Assembly: GCA_910586855.1 (NCBI GenBank)
Contig: CAJUJH010000002.1
Span: 310,001 to 374,000 of the forward strand
Direction: 5' to 3'
DNA: 64,000 bases
Source of the DNA: Candidatus Gastranaerophilales bacterium
GTDB taxonomy: Bacteria; Cyanobacteriota; Vampirovibrionia; Gastranaerophilales; Gastranaerophilaceae
This document shows, piece by piece, positions 16,777 through 26,023 of the stretch. Below the pieces are notes generated by a model, which worked only from the letters and a program-made list of their open reading frames with translations, was not told where the DNA came from and ran no database searches. Numbering within the stretch: position 1 is the first letter of the stretch; every line of letters begins with the position of its first letter. A program made the translations under genes and the position numbers.

Positions 16777-18003
16777 ATGAGGAAAAAAATAGGTTTAGCA
16801 CTATTATTTATAGTATTTTTAGTATTTGCAAGGTTCGGCTTTGTAAAATTTATGGAAAATCAAACTGCAAAAGGCAGGGCAGCTTCAATGATACCGACAG
16901 TTTCTCTTGGTACTGTTGCTGAAGAAGATGTTGCAAATTCTATAGAAACACAAGGAAGGATTGTTGCAAAATATGATGTTGATATTGTGGCAAAAGTTTC
17001 AGGTTCCCTATTGCAAAAACATTTTAATGAAGGTGATTATGTACAAAAAGGGCAGCTTTTATTTACAATTGACCCGCAGGAATATGCAATAAATGTTAAC
17101 AGGGCAGCTGCAACTCTTCAGAATGCTCAAGCTGTTGCTTATCGTGCGCAAAAAGATTTTGAAAGAGCAAAAGAACTTGTCGCAAATGATTTTATAGCAA
17201 AATCAACTTATGACCAGAATCTGGCTGACAGAAATGTTGCAAATGCAAGCGTAAAGTCTGCAAGCGCTGAGCTGTCAGATGCTAAAAGACTTCTATCATA
17301 TACAAAAATTACCGCTCCTGTTTCAGGAAGAATAGGTATGGTAAATGTAACGGAAGGAAACTATATTACAGCTCAAACAGGCTCTCTTGCAAAACTTGTA
17401 AGTTTAGACCCTATTTATGTTACGTATTCTCTTGATTCTAAGCAGTTTAATCAATTAAAAGATGATACAATTCTTCCTACCGTTAAACAAAATGAACCCA
17501 TAAGAGTTGAACTAACCTTGCCGGACGGTACTGTTTATAAGCATTATGGTGATGAAGACTTCTTTGGAAATGAAATTTCACAAACCACAGGGTCAATTCC
17601 CTTGAGAGCAACATTTAAAAATCCCGACCATACACTAGTTCCCGGGGATTTTGTAAAGGTTAAGATTTATTCAAATACAAAACACAAAAAGCTCATTGTG
17701 CCTCAGGCTGCAGTTCTTCAGGATTCTACTGGAAGATATGTTTATACTCTGGATGCTGAGAACAAAGCTGTTCAAACCTACATTACAGCTGATGGTGAAT
17801 ATGATAAGTATTTTATTGTAAAGGAAGGCTTAAAAGCAGGCGATAAATTTATTTCTGATGGTGTTGTAGGCGTTATGCCAGGCATGCCTGTAAGAGTTGT
17901 TGAAAAACAACAAACTTCTGATGTTGCCAAAGCATCTGAAAATACTGATAAAGAGACATCTCTTGATGATGAAAATAAAGATTCACAGGAAACTGCTGAA
18001 TAA
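16777..18003 (+). CDS. RND efflux membrane fusion (adaptor) protein
   Basis: A 408-residue AcrA/MexA-type adaptor. Residues 4-22 are a membrane anchor or signal. The lipoyl half-motifs flank a helical hairpin: DVDIVAKVSGSLLQKHFNEGD before residue 90 and TKITAPVSGRIG near 185. The beta-barrel and membrane-proximal domains follow, and the last 35 residues are acidic and disordered. It bridges the inner-membrane pump and the TolC channel in the periplasm. AGAGGA precedes the ATG. It is the first gene of a three-gene tripartite operon. Confidence 0.92.
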   Translation: MRKKIGLALLFIVFLVFARFGFVKFMENQTAKGRAASMIPTVSLGTVAEEDVANSIETQGRIVAKYDVDIVAKVSGSLLQKHFNEGDYVQKGQLLFTIDPQEYAINVNRAAATLQNAQAVAYRAQKDFERAKELVANDFIAKSTYDQNLADRNVANASVKSASAELSDAKRLLSYTKITAPVSGRIGMVNVTEGNYITAQTGSLAKLVSLDPIYVTYSLDSKQFNQLKDDTILPTVKQNEPIRVELTLPDGTVYKHYGDEDFFGNEISQTTGSIPLRATFKNPDHTLVPGDFVKVKIYSNTKHKKLIVPQAAVLQDSTGRYVYTLDAENKAVQTYITADGEYDKYFIVKEGLKAGDKFISDGVVGVMPGMPVRVVEKQQTSDVAKASENTDKETSLDDENKDSQETAE

Positions 18004-18034
18004 TAAATAAATACAATAAGGAATTAAAGATACA

Positions 18035-21000
18035 ATGTTTTCAAAGTTTTTTATAGAAAGACCGCGTTTTGCAATAGTGCTATCCCTTGTGATAGTGCTT
18101 GTAGGGCTTATATGTCTTAAAGTTCTTCCTTTAGAAGAATATCCCGATATTACGCCTCCGCAGGTAGTTGTACAGGCTACCTATTCAGGTGCAAGTTCAG
18201 AAGTTGTGGAATCTACCGTAGCTCAGCCAATTGAGGCTCAGGTAAACGGTGTTGAAGATATGTTATATATGACCTCAACCTCATCTAATGGCACATACCA
18301 ATTGAACGTGTTCTTTAAAACCGGAACAGACCCTGATATGGCGCTTGTTAACGTTCAAAACAGGGTTTCTCTTGCAACTCCGAGACTTCCAAGTGATGTT
18401 CAAAGATATGGTTTGACCACAAAAAGGTCTACTCAAGGTGCCGGTCTTGTAATGTATGCAATTTATTCGCCTGATGGTTCAAAAGATAAGGTTGAAGTCA
18501 GCAACTATGCTTCAATTTATTTAAAAGATGAACTTGCCCGTGTAGATGGCGTTGGTGAAGTTGGCATACATGGTGCAAGAGACTATTCAATAAGAATATG
18601 GCTTGATGCAGCTAAAATGGCAGCTTTGAATGTATCGCCATTGGAAATACAAAATGCAGTGCAGGGTCAAAACACACAGATTCCTGCAGGTGATATAGGT
18701 GCTGAACCTTTAGTTAAAAAGCATCCTATGAAAATAACTTTAAAAACTACAGGAAGACTTACAAGTCCTGAACAGTTTGGCAATATAATAGTAAGGTCAA
18801 ATCTGGACGGTTCAACCATAAGGGTGCAGGATGTTGCAAGGGTTGAACTTGCGGGCGAAAGATACTCAAGTATGGGTCGTTTGGATGGTACCGAGATTAC
18901 TGTACTTTCTGTTATGCAATTATCCGATGCTAATGCCATTCAGGTTGCAAATGACTGTAATGAACTAATGGAAGAGATGTCTAAGGGCTTTCCTGACGGT
19001 ATAGCATACAGAGTGCTGCATGATACAACGGAAACCATTAAAGAATCATTAGAAGAAGTTGTAAAAGCAATCATCTTAGCTGTTATTCTTGTAACTTTGG
19101 TTGTGTATTTATTCTTGGGTGACTGGAGAGCTTCAATTGTTCCTTTTGTCTCTATTCCTGTATCTTTGCTTGGTACACTTGCAATATTCGCTATGTGCGG
19201 TTTTTCAATAAATACATTGACCTTATTCGGGTTTGTACTTGCGGTCGGCACGGTAGTAGACGATAGTATTGTTGTTGTCGAAAACGTGCAAAGGCATATT
19301 AAAAATGGTATGAATCCAAAAGAAGCGACGCTTATTTCTATGGAAGAAATTACGGGTGCTGTTGTTGCAACATCACTTGTTTTGATGGCAGTATTTGTTC
19401 CCTGCTGTTTTATTTCAGGTATTTCAGGAAAGATGTACCAGCAGTTTGCCGTAACTATTGCTGCTTCAATCGGTTTTTCTGTTGTTGTAGCTCTTACATT
19501 GGCACCTGCACTTTGTGCAACAATTTTAAGAAGCCAAGAGGAGATGCCTCATAGAACTTTTTATGAAAAATTTAGAGAATTGTACAGGGATTATTGGGCA
19601 AAAAGACATCCTGTAACGCTTCGCGGTAAAATGCGTGCATGGGGTGAATTTTTCGCTACAGCATGGGAAATCTGCATCAAAAAGTACAACAGATTCTTTG
19701 ACCGTGTTAAGAAAATTTATCTTAAAGGTTCGGATTATTATATCAGAAGAGGCAGTTCAACATTAGTTACTTATGTATTAATTGTCTTGTCTTTACTTGG
19801 TTTGTTTAAACTTATTCCTACAGGATTTTTACCAGAATCTGATATGAGTTTTCTTTTGACCAATATTATTATGAAAGACGGTACTTCACTTTCTGAAACC
19901 TCAAAACTTTCGGCTGAAATTGAGCAGAAATTCTTAAAAATGCCAGGGGTTAAGCAAATCGGGGGTATTATTGGTATGAGCGGAGATAATACAGCATTGA
20001 TTTTTGCCGTATTAAAACCTCACAAAGAAAGAAAACATGATGTACCCGGGTTCTTTGAAATGCTTACTATGAATAAGCAGGAAAAAGCCAAATATGGAAC
20101 AACTCTTGCAGATTATAAAAGAAATATGAATACCATAACTGCTCAGTATAATGATGCAAGGATTGTAACATTTGTGCCGCCTGCCATTTCCGGTATGAGT
20201 ATGTTCGGCGGATTTGAATATCAGCTTTTGGATAAAGGAAACAGAACTGCGCAGGAATTATACGGCGAAGCACAAAAGGTTATAAGACGTGCAAATCAGA
20301 GCCCAAAACTTACAAGTGTGTATACGCAATTTAATGCCAATATTCCACAGTTCTTGATTGATATTGATTATCCGAGACTAAAAGCACAAAATATATCGGA
20401 ATCAGAGGTTGCTGCAGCTTTATCATCACAATTTGGCAGCTACTATATTAATGACTTTAACCTAAAGGGCAGAGTATTCAGGGTTATGATGCAGGCAGAT
20501 GAGCCTTACAGAGGTGTGCCTGAAGATATGAATAAAATTTATATCAAAACAAACAGCGGTACAAGCGCTCCTTTGAGCTCCGTTGTATCTATGACGCCCG
20601 TAACCGGTCCATACAGTGTTACCAGATTTAATATGTATAATTCAATTCAAATACAAGGAAGCCCTGCTGCAGGTCAATCTTCAGGGGATTCAATTGCTGA
20701 AATGAATAAAATTTCAAGTGAAATGCTTGGAAGCGACCTTGGATATGCTTGGTCCGGTACTACTTTGCAGGAAATTGAATCCACAGGGCAGACAGCAATT
20801 GTGCTTGTTATGTCGCTTGTATTTGTTTACCTTTTCCTTGTTGCACTTTATGAAAGCTGGATGCTTCCGATTGGCGTTATGTTAATTACACCTATTGCAA
20901 TGCTTGGAGCTTTATTCTTGCAATATGTAACCGGTAACCAGCTTGATATTTACGCTCAAATCGGACTTATTATGCTTATCGGTCTTGCTGCAAAACAGGC

Positions 21001-21346
21001 AATTCTGATTGTTGAATTTGCAAAAGATGCAAGAGAAAAAGAGAACAAGACTGTTTATGAAGCAGCAATGGCGGCTGCAGACCTTAGATTCAGGGCGGTT
21101 ATGATGACAGGTATTGCATTTATTTTAGGTATGGTACCTTTGGTATTTGCAGCAGGCTCCGGTGCTGAATCAAGAAAAGCCCTTGGTACTGCAGTATTTG
21201 GCGGTATGGTGGTAGCAGTTACCGTTGGTGCAATTTTAGTACCTGCTTTCTATGCTCATATTCAAAATAGAAGAGAAAAAGCAAAACAGGAAAGCGAACT
21301 TAGAAAACAAAGACATATTAAGGATATAAGAGAAAATGAACAATAA
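18035..21346 (+). CDS. RND efflux permease, HAE1 (AcrB/MexB) family
   Basis: A 1103-residue inner-membrane pump, slightly longer than AcrB (1049). It starts MFSKFFIERPRFA, the standard AcrB-type N-terminus. The proton relay is intact: Asp-Asp in GTVVDDSIVVVEN in TM4 and Lys in GLAAKQAILIVEF in TM10. Two large periplasmic loops follow TM1 and TM7. A basic insert of about 50 residues (near 510-560) sits in the cytoplasmic linker between the two halves, accounting for part of the extra length. Drugs, bile salts or fatty acids are typical substrates. The TolC gene overlaps its end by 11 bases. Confidence 0.95.
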   Translation: MFSKFFIERPRFAIVLSLVIVLVGLICLKVLPLEEYPDITPPQVVVQATYSGASSEVVESTVAQPIEAQVNGVEDMLYMTSTSSNGTYQLNVFFKTGTDPDMALVNVQNRVSLATPRLPSDVQRYGLTTKRSTQGAGLVMYAIYSPDGSKDKVEVSNYASIYLKDELARVDGVGEVGIHGARDYSIRIWLDAAKMAALNVSPLEIQNAVQGQNTQIPAGDIGAEPLVKKHPMKITLKTTGRLTSPEQFGNIIVRSNLDGSTIRVQDVARVELAGERYSSMGRLDGTEITVLSVMQLSDANAIQVANDCNELMEEMSKGFPDGIAYRVLHDTTETIKESLEEVVKAIILAVILVTLVVYLFLGDWRASIVPFVSIPVSLLGTLAIFAMCGFSINTLTLFGFVLAVGTVVDDSIVVVENVQRHIKNGMNPKEATLISMEEITGAVVATSLVLMAVFVPCCFISGISGKMYQQFAVTIAASIGFSVVVALTLAPALCATILRSQEEMPHRTFYEKFRELYRDYWAKRHPVTLRGKMRAWGEFFATAWEICIKKYNRFFDRVKKIYLKGSDYYIRRGSSTLVTYVLIVLSLLGLFKLIPTGFLPESDMSFLLTNIIMKDGTSLSETSKLSAEIEQKFLKMPGVKQIGGIIGMSGDNTALIFAVLKPHKERKHDVPGFFEMLTMNKQEKAKYGTTLADYKRNMNTITAQYNDARIVTFVPPAISGMSMFGGFEYQLLDKGNRTAQELYGEAQKVIRRANQSPKLTSVYTQFNANIPQFLIDIDYPRLKAQNISESEVAAALSSQFGSYYINDFNLKGRVFRVMMQADEPYRGVPEDMNKIYIKTNSGTSAPLSSVVSMTPVTGPYSVTRFNMYNSIQIQGSPAAGQSSGDSIAEMNKISSEMLGSDLGYAWSGTTLQEIESTGQTAIVLVMSLVFVYLFLVALYESWMLPIGVMLITPIAMLGALFLQYVTGNQLDIYAQIGLIMLIGLAAKQAILIVEFAKDAREKENKTVYEAAMAAADLRFRAVMMTGIAFILGMVPLVFAAGSGAESRKALGTAVFGGMVVAVTVGAILVPAFYAHIQNRREKAKQESELRKQRHIKDIRENEQ

Positions 21347-23156
21347 AATATATTCTATGCTTTTAATATCTGCGCTTATAATCGGTGCAAATGCAGTGAA
21401 TAACTCTGCAATTGGGTCAGAGGAATTTCCTGAGCTTTTGCCGACTTCTGCAGTAGATGTTCGCAGAATGATGAATATTGTGCCTGATATAGAGGTTAAA
21501 AAGGCAAACGAGAAGGATATTGTTGAGGTTTCAAATAAAAATCTTGACAAAAAGGCGCTTGAAAAGAAAACTAAAGATGAAAGAGGTCAGATAAAAAAAG
21601 CTGACAAAGATGCTAAAAATGCAGCTAAGCAGGCAAAAAAAGCAGTTAAGCCTGATAAAGAAAATATAAAAGCTGAAAAACAGGATAAGGATACCAAGGC
21701 TGCAGTTAATAAAGAAGGTGCGCCTAAAAAAGCTCAAAAAAATTCTCAAGCCAAAGACGGCAAAGATAAAAATGAGCTTAGTGCAAGAGAACTAAAACGA
21801 ATTGAAAAGAAAAAAGAAGAGTATAAAGAATATTTTATTCCAACTGACGGTTATATGCCGGTTGGAAATGTTGAAGACAGAAGCACAACTATAACCGGTT
21901 CTATTCAAAAAACCTTAGAATTTAATCTTGCAGATTGTCTTGAGCTTGCTTTGATTAATCATCCAAAGATAAAAGCAGCTTATGCAAGTGCCTCAGCACA
22001 AAAAGCCGCAAAGAATATTACACTTTCAAATTATAGCCCGAGAGTGAATATAAATGCCGGCATTTCAAGAGCTAAGCCTGATACAAGCGGGTTTGGCGGT
22101 ATAAAGGCTGATTCTTACACAAAATATTTACTTGGAACTATTGGTGTTTCACAATTAGTTTATGATTTTGGGGTTACGCAAAATCAATACACTATTGATA
22201 AATTGGTTTGGGAAAGCGCAAAAACAAATATAGAGGCAACTGTTAATGATATTATTTGTACCGTAAAAGACAGTTATTATAATCTATTGTATGCAATTTC
22301 AAAAAAACAGGTTGCGCTTGAAACAGTTGAACAGTACCAGCAAATGTATAATCAGGCAAATGCTTTTTATCAGGTTGGCACAAAGCCCAAGGTTGATTTA
22401 ACCATTGCTGCTGCAAATCTTGCAGATTCTCAGTCAAAATTAATTGAGGCAACAAATAATGTTGATATTGCTGTATCAAGATTGAATAATGCCATGGGGC
22501 TTCCTTTTGTACCAGCATATGTTATTGATACATCAATACCTTATCAGGATATCAATCTTTCTATGAAAGAAGCTGTGGAGATTGCAAATTCAAACAGACC
22601 TGATTTAAAAATCAATATGCTGAATATTGAACAGGCTAACCAGTATGTAAAATTGGCTAAAAAATCATATTTTCCTTCTTTAGAATTTCAAGGAAATGTA
22701 TCCCGCGGCGGAAGAGATAATTTTACAGAAACAAGCTGGTATGATATGGGCGGTTATTTGAGTTTTCCTGTAATTAACCCTATTTTAATCAGAAATCAGA
22801 TTGTTCAAGCCAAAGCGCTTTATGAAGAGCAAAAATATTCAGCTAAATCAAACGTCAATGATATCTATTATGAAATTCAGCAAGCATATGTAAGTTTAAT
22901 GGATGCTAAAGAAAGAATCCCATCTACAAAGCTTACTGTTAAAGAAGCTAAAGAAAGCTATGAACTATCTCAAGGTAGATATAGAGTAGGTGTGTGTGAT
23001 GCGATTGAACTTCGTGATGCTCAGGTTCAATATGCTAATGCAAAACTTGCCTATATAAGCAATTTATATGAATACAACAGCGCAAAAGCAAGACTTGAAC
23101 GTGCTATCGGACAAACCATAAAGCCGGTTGAAAATGTTGAGCGTATAGAAATTTAA
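21336..23156 (+). CDS. TolC-family outer-membrane efflux channel with Lys/Ala-rich N-terminal extension
   Basis: The 606-residue protein has a signal peptide (residues 1-28), then a low-complexity Lys/Ala/Asp stretch at about 50-150, and an OEP/TolC domain from about 195 to the end, with the two OEP repeats (LADCLELALINHPKI near 203 and MKEAVEIANSNRPDL near 410). Classical TolC proteins have about 430-490 residues, so the charged extension is the oddity. It would lie on the periplasmic side. The gene overlaps the RND permease and completes the tripartite pump. Confidence 0.92.
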   Translation: MNNKIYSMLLISALIIGANAVNNSAIGSEEFPELLPTSAVDVRRMMNIVPDIEVKKANEKDIVEVSNKNLDKKALEKKTKDERGQIKKADKDAKNAAKQAKKAVKPDKENIKAEKQDKDTKAAVNKEGAPKKAQKNSQAKDGKDKNELSARELKRIEKKKEEYKEYFIPTDGYMPVGNVEDRSTTITGSIQKTLEFNLADCLELALINHPKIKAAYASASAQKAAKNITLSNYSPRVNINAGISRAKPDTSGFGGIKADSYTKYLLGTIGVSQLVYDFGVTQNQYTIDKLVWESAKTNIEATVNDIICTVKDSYYNLLYAISKKQVALETVEQYQQMYNQANAFYQVGTKPKVDLTIAAANLADSQSKLIEATNNVDIAVSRLNNAMGLPFVPAYVIDTSIPYQDINLSMKEAVEIANSNRPDLKINMLNIEQANQYVKLAKKSYFPSLEFQGNVSRGGRDNFTETSWYDMGGYLSFPVINPILIRNQIVQAKALYEEQKYSAKSNVNDIYYEIQQAYVSLMDAKERIPSTKLTVKEAKESYELSQGRYRVGVCDAIELRDAQVQYANAKLAYISNLYEYNSAKARLERAIGQTIKPVENVERIEI

Positions 23157-23201
23157 TTTTTAATAGCAAAATTTTATCTGTTTATTTTTTATATTTGTAC
23201 T

Positions 23202-24263
23202 ATGTCAAATGTTAGTATTCATGGTAGGAATATTGCTTTTCGCGGTAGTTTGCAGCATAAATTCAGCAAGAATATTTACACTAAAGCGCAGCTAAATGAA
23301 ATGTTTGCAAAAGCTGATGAAGAAGAAAAACAGCTGGGTTCACTTCCTGAATCTTGGGTTAAAAAATTTTCGCCGGATGAAATTGGAAAGAAGACTTCTG
23401 AAGTATTTGACTTATTTAGCGAGTTTTCAACTTCTGTTTGCAAAGCTGAAACCCAAAAATATGAAGTTGAAGAAAGAAGAATGCGCGAACTTGAGCTGGA
23501 GTTAGCTTCAATTCGTTGTGCTGATTTTTATTCAAATAAAATTGTTCAGGACAAGTGGAGAGAATATGCAGAATATCTTGAAAAAACAGAAAGTATTTCC
23601 TGCAAAGAACGGTATAAAAGTTTTTGTGAAGATTTATCTTTAAAACTTTCTGATTTACTAAATGATGACTGCTCTGTTGAATATCTTAATAATGGGGCTT
23701 ATGGACTAGCTTTTCAGATATCAACAAGTGAAGAAGAATTGGTACTCAAGGTTTACAGACCTCTTGAGACTGAACCCACATACCATGGCAGTTTAGTGGA
23801 GCCTGCGACTGCTATTTATTTAAACAAAGTAATGAAGCCTGAAAGATGTGCAAAATTTTATTGTGCAAAATTGGAATCTCATCAAAAAAGCGGCGGTTTT
23901 GCACTTACAAAGTATGTTGAACCTGAAGAAACTTTTTTTGACGGCAACAAAATAAAACAAATAGGTAAATAGATACTAAATAAGGGTTTATCTGTAAACA
24001 AGTTTCATTTTGGTGACATAAAAATAGATGACCCGTATATGGGAAATTTTATAAACGGTACTCTTATTGATTTTGGTGGGGTAACGTTTACTTATAAAAG
24101 TAAAAAAGAATACGAAATTATGAAAGCTCTAAGTGCGGCAATTAAAAATGAAGATTATGATGCAATCTGCAAAATTGAAGAAAAATATGGCGAGTGTGAA
24201 GAGTTTAAAACATGCAAAAAGAGACTGGAAGTATATTTAGCCGGCATAATGGCATATAAATAA
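23202..24263 (+). pseudogene. Kinase-fold protein interrupted by one in-frame TAG
   Basis: The frame is continuous from 23202 to 24263 except for TAG at 23970-23972. Read through, it gives 353 codons with protein-kinase-like landmarks split by the stop: a glycine loop GAYGLAF at 165-171, Lys183 in LVLKVY and a possible alpha-C Glu200 before the stop; then HFGDIKIDDPYMGNF at about 269-283 (catalytic-loop-like) and IDFGG at 289-293 (DFG) after it. The first half alone lacks the active site. Other genes here end at TAG normally, so recoding is unlikely; a recent nonsense mutation or a sequencing error fits. The N-terminus carries the IAFRG motif. TATATT six bases before the ATG suggests leaderless transcription. 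Confidence 0.7.
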
Positions 24264-24350
24264 ATTGCTCTTTTGTTTAGCTCTTGTGGCGGGATTTTTT
24301 ATGAGGTCCTTCTTATTATAATTTTAACGTTTTAAATAAGGAGGAAATAT

Positions 24351-25628
24351 ATGAGTTTTAATCCGCTGAAAGAAAAAGGAACCAGTATCGAAAAGCAGCT
24401 TAGAAGCTGGCATGATATAGCAAAAAGACCGTACAATAAAGCTTTTGTAGATTGTTATTCAAGATGCAGGCAGATTTTTTTAAACGGTATTGAGGTGGAA
24501 GCATGTAATTTTAAACGTAATTTATCAAGAATGCTTGATGATGTTGAAACAAATAAAATAGTATCTGCTATGAGAAGAATTGATGATATGCACCAAACGA
24601 CAGTGAATTGGCTTATTCCTTATTCTCAAAGCGTATTAGAATCTACTCTTGCGTATGAACAAATAGCAGTTGATTTAACATCCTGGCTTGCTCAAAACGA
24701 ACCTGATGATTATGTTAGAGAAACTTTTAATTTCGGACTTTTGGAAGATTTTGACCATCTTTACCGATATGCACAGTGGTATTATATGACAGAAGGGGAA
24801 CTTCCTGACAACATTCTGCAAGGACAAACCGACGTTTTTCCGGGTCGTCCAACCCAGCATCATCATAATCCAAATGAGATAAGGCTTAGAAAAGCTTATA
24901 ATAAAGAAACTGCTTCTCCGCAAACCAAAGTTAATATTTTAACACTTGTTTCAGCTGAACAGCAGACCCATAATTTCTATGCAGAACATGGTTTTATGTA
25001 TGGCAATGATGTTTTAAGACGCACTTATGCTGAAATTAAAGATGTGGAAGAAGAACATGTTTCAATGTATGAAACATTAATCGACCCGACAGAAACAGTT
25101 TGGGAAAAACTTGTAATCCACGAATATACCGAAGTTTGCAACTATTATAACTGTATGAAGGATGAAACTGACGAAAGATTAAAATCTATTTGGGAAGAAT
25201 TTATGATGCATGAAATCGGTCACCTTCATATTGCAAATAAATTATTGCAAAAGTTTGAAAAAAGAGATGCTGAAGAAATAATCGGCGATACTACATATGA
25301 CCCCTGTACTTTTAAAAGCCAAAAAGAATATGTTCAAAATATTTTGGAAAATGAAGTAGATAAACGTCTTGACGGCACTGATAAGATGAGCTATACAACA
25401 ATTAACAAACTTCCTGATGACTGGGCAAGCTATGATTTCCAAGAAACAGTAAATGCTGATGGTGCGCCAACAGAGCAAACCATTATCCTGATTCAGGAAA
25501 ATATTGGCTATGATATAACAACGGCAGATGAAGCGCTTCAAAAGAAAGAAGTAAAAATTTTAGAGAAGGGGCTTCAAAAAATAGTACAAGCGCCAAATAC
25601 GGTTCAACCTAAAGAATATAAAGAATAG
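24351..25628 (+). CDS. Ferritin-like (di-iron) protein, apparently duplicated
   Basis: A 425-residue, mostly helical protein. Several helices carry E-x-x-H and related metal-ligand patterns: EDFDH, EQQTH, EEEH, HEYTE and MMHEIGHLH, consistent with two four-helix bundles each able to hold a di-iron centre, as in rubrerythrin or Mn-catalase relatives. The last 110 residues are polar and less structured. A strong AGGAGG lies before the ATG and TATAAT at 24317-24322. A role in iron storage or peroxide defence in an anaerobe is inference. I know no named family that covers the full length. Confidence 0.7.
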   Translation: MSFNPLKEKGTSIEKQLRSWHDIAKRPYNKAFVDCYSRCRQIFLNGIEVEACNFKRNLSRMLDDVETNKIVSAMRRIDDMHQTTVNWLIPYSQSVLESTLAYEQIAVDLTSWLAQNEPDDYVRETFNFGLLEDFDHLYRYAQWYYMTEGELPDNILQGQTDVFPGRPTQHHHNPNEIRLRKAYNKETASPQTKVNILTLVSAEQQTHNFYAEHGFMYGNDVLRRTYAEIKDVEEEHVSMYETLIDPTETVWEKLVIHEYTEVCNYYNCMKDETDERLKSIWEEFMMHEIGHLHIANKLLQKFEKRDAEEIIGDTTYDPCTFKSQKEYVQNILENEVDKRLDGTDKMSYTTINKLPDDWASYDFQETVNADGAPTEQTIILIQENIGYDITTADEALQKKEVKILEKGLQKIVQAPNTVQPKEYKE

Positions 25629-25670
25629 AGTTTTTAAGGGTTTTGGGGTATTTACTTCAAAACCCTTATC

Positions 25671-25964
25671 TTAAGAAATTAACTTTACTAAAACTTGGAA
25701 AATTATATAGTATGCAAGGGTTATTAAAATCCAGTTTATTTGCATTTTTATATAATGAGAAGAAAACAAAAAGCACAGAAGTGTTAGTAAATAAAATATA
25801 CAGCTTGCAAATTTTACCCCGTTAACAGATACATAAATATTTGCTGTGAAGTTATTTATAAGATAGGGCATAATTGTAAGTATTAATACTGCAGCCGCTA
25901 AAAATACGGCGCCTGTCATAAAAAATATTCTTTCTTTTTCTATATCCTTAGATATTTTAAACAT
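25671..25964 (-). CDS. Small membrane protein, 97 residues
   Basis: Three hydrophobic segments (about 15-35, 45-65 and 73-93) with a charged N-terminus. No known family. I accept it because it has its own strong leaderless promoter: TTGTAA, 17 bases, TAAAAT, then six bases to the ATG. It lies just downstream of the ABC flippase gene in the same orientation, 59 bases away, so it may also be read from that transcript. An opposing 60-codon frame on the plus strand is a shadow. Confidence 0.65.
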   Translation of the reverse strand: MFKISKDIEKERIFFMTGAVFLAAAVLILTIMPYLINNFTANIYVSVNGVKFASCIFYLLTLLCFLFSSHYIKMQINWILITLAYYIIFQVLVKLIS

Positions 25965-25970
25965 AAATCA

Positions 25971-25999
25971 ATTTTATCACCAAGATTTAATCATTACAA
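25971..25999 (-). promoter_or_regulatory. Leaderless promoter of the small membrane protein gene
   Basis: On the minus strand: TTGTAA (25999-25994), a 17-base gap, TAAAAT (25976-25971), then six bases to the ATG at 25964. There is no Shine-Dalgarno sequence. Confidence 0.6.
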
Positions 26000-26023
26000 A
26001 TATTAAGCTTTAACAAGAATATT

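Noticed and set aside
23970..23972. TAG reassigned as a sense codon (alternative genetic code)
   Set aside because: Other genes here, such as the dehydratase ending at 6308 and the pilin ending at 10244, stop at TAG where the family length is right, so TAG is a normal stop.
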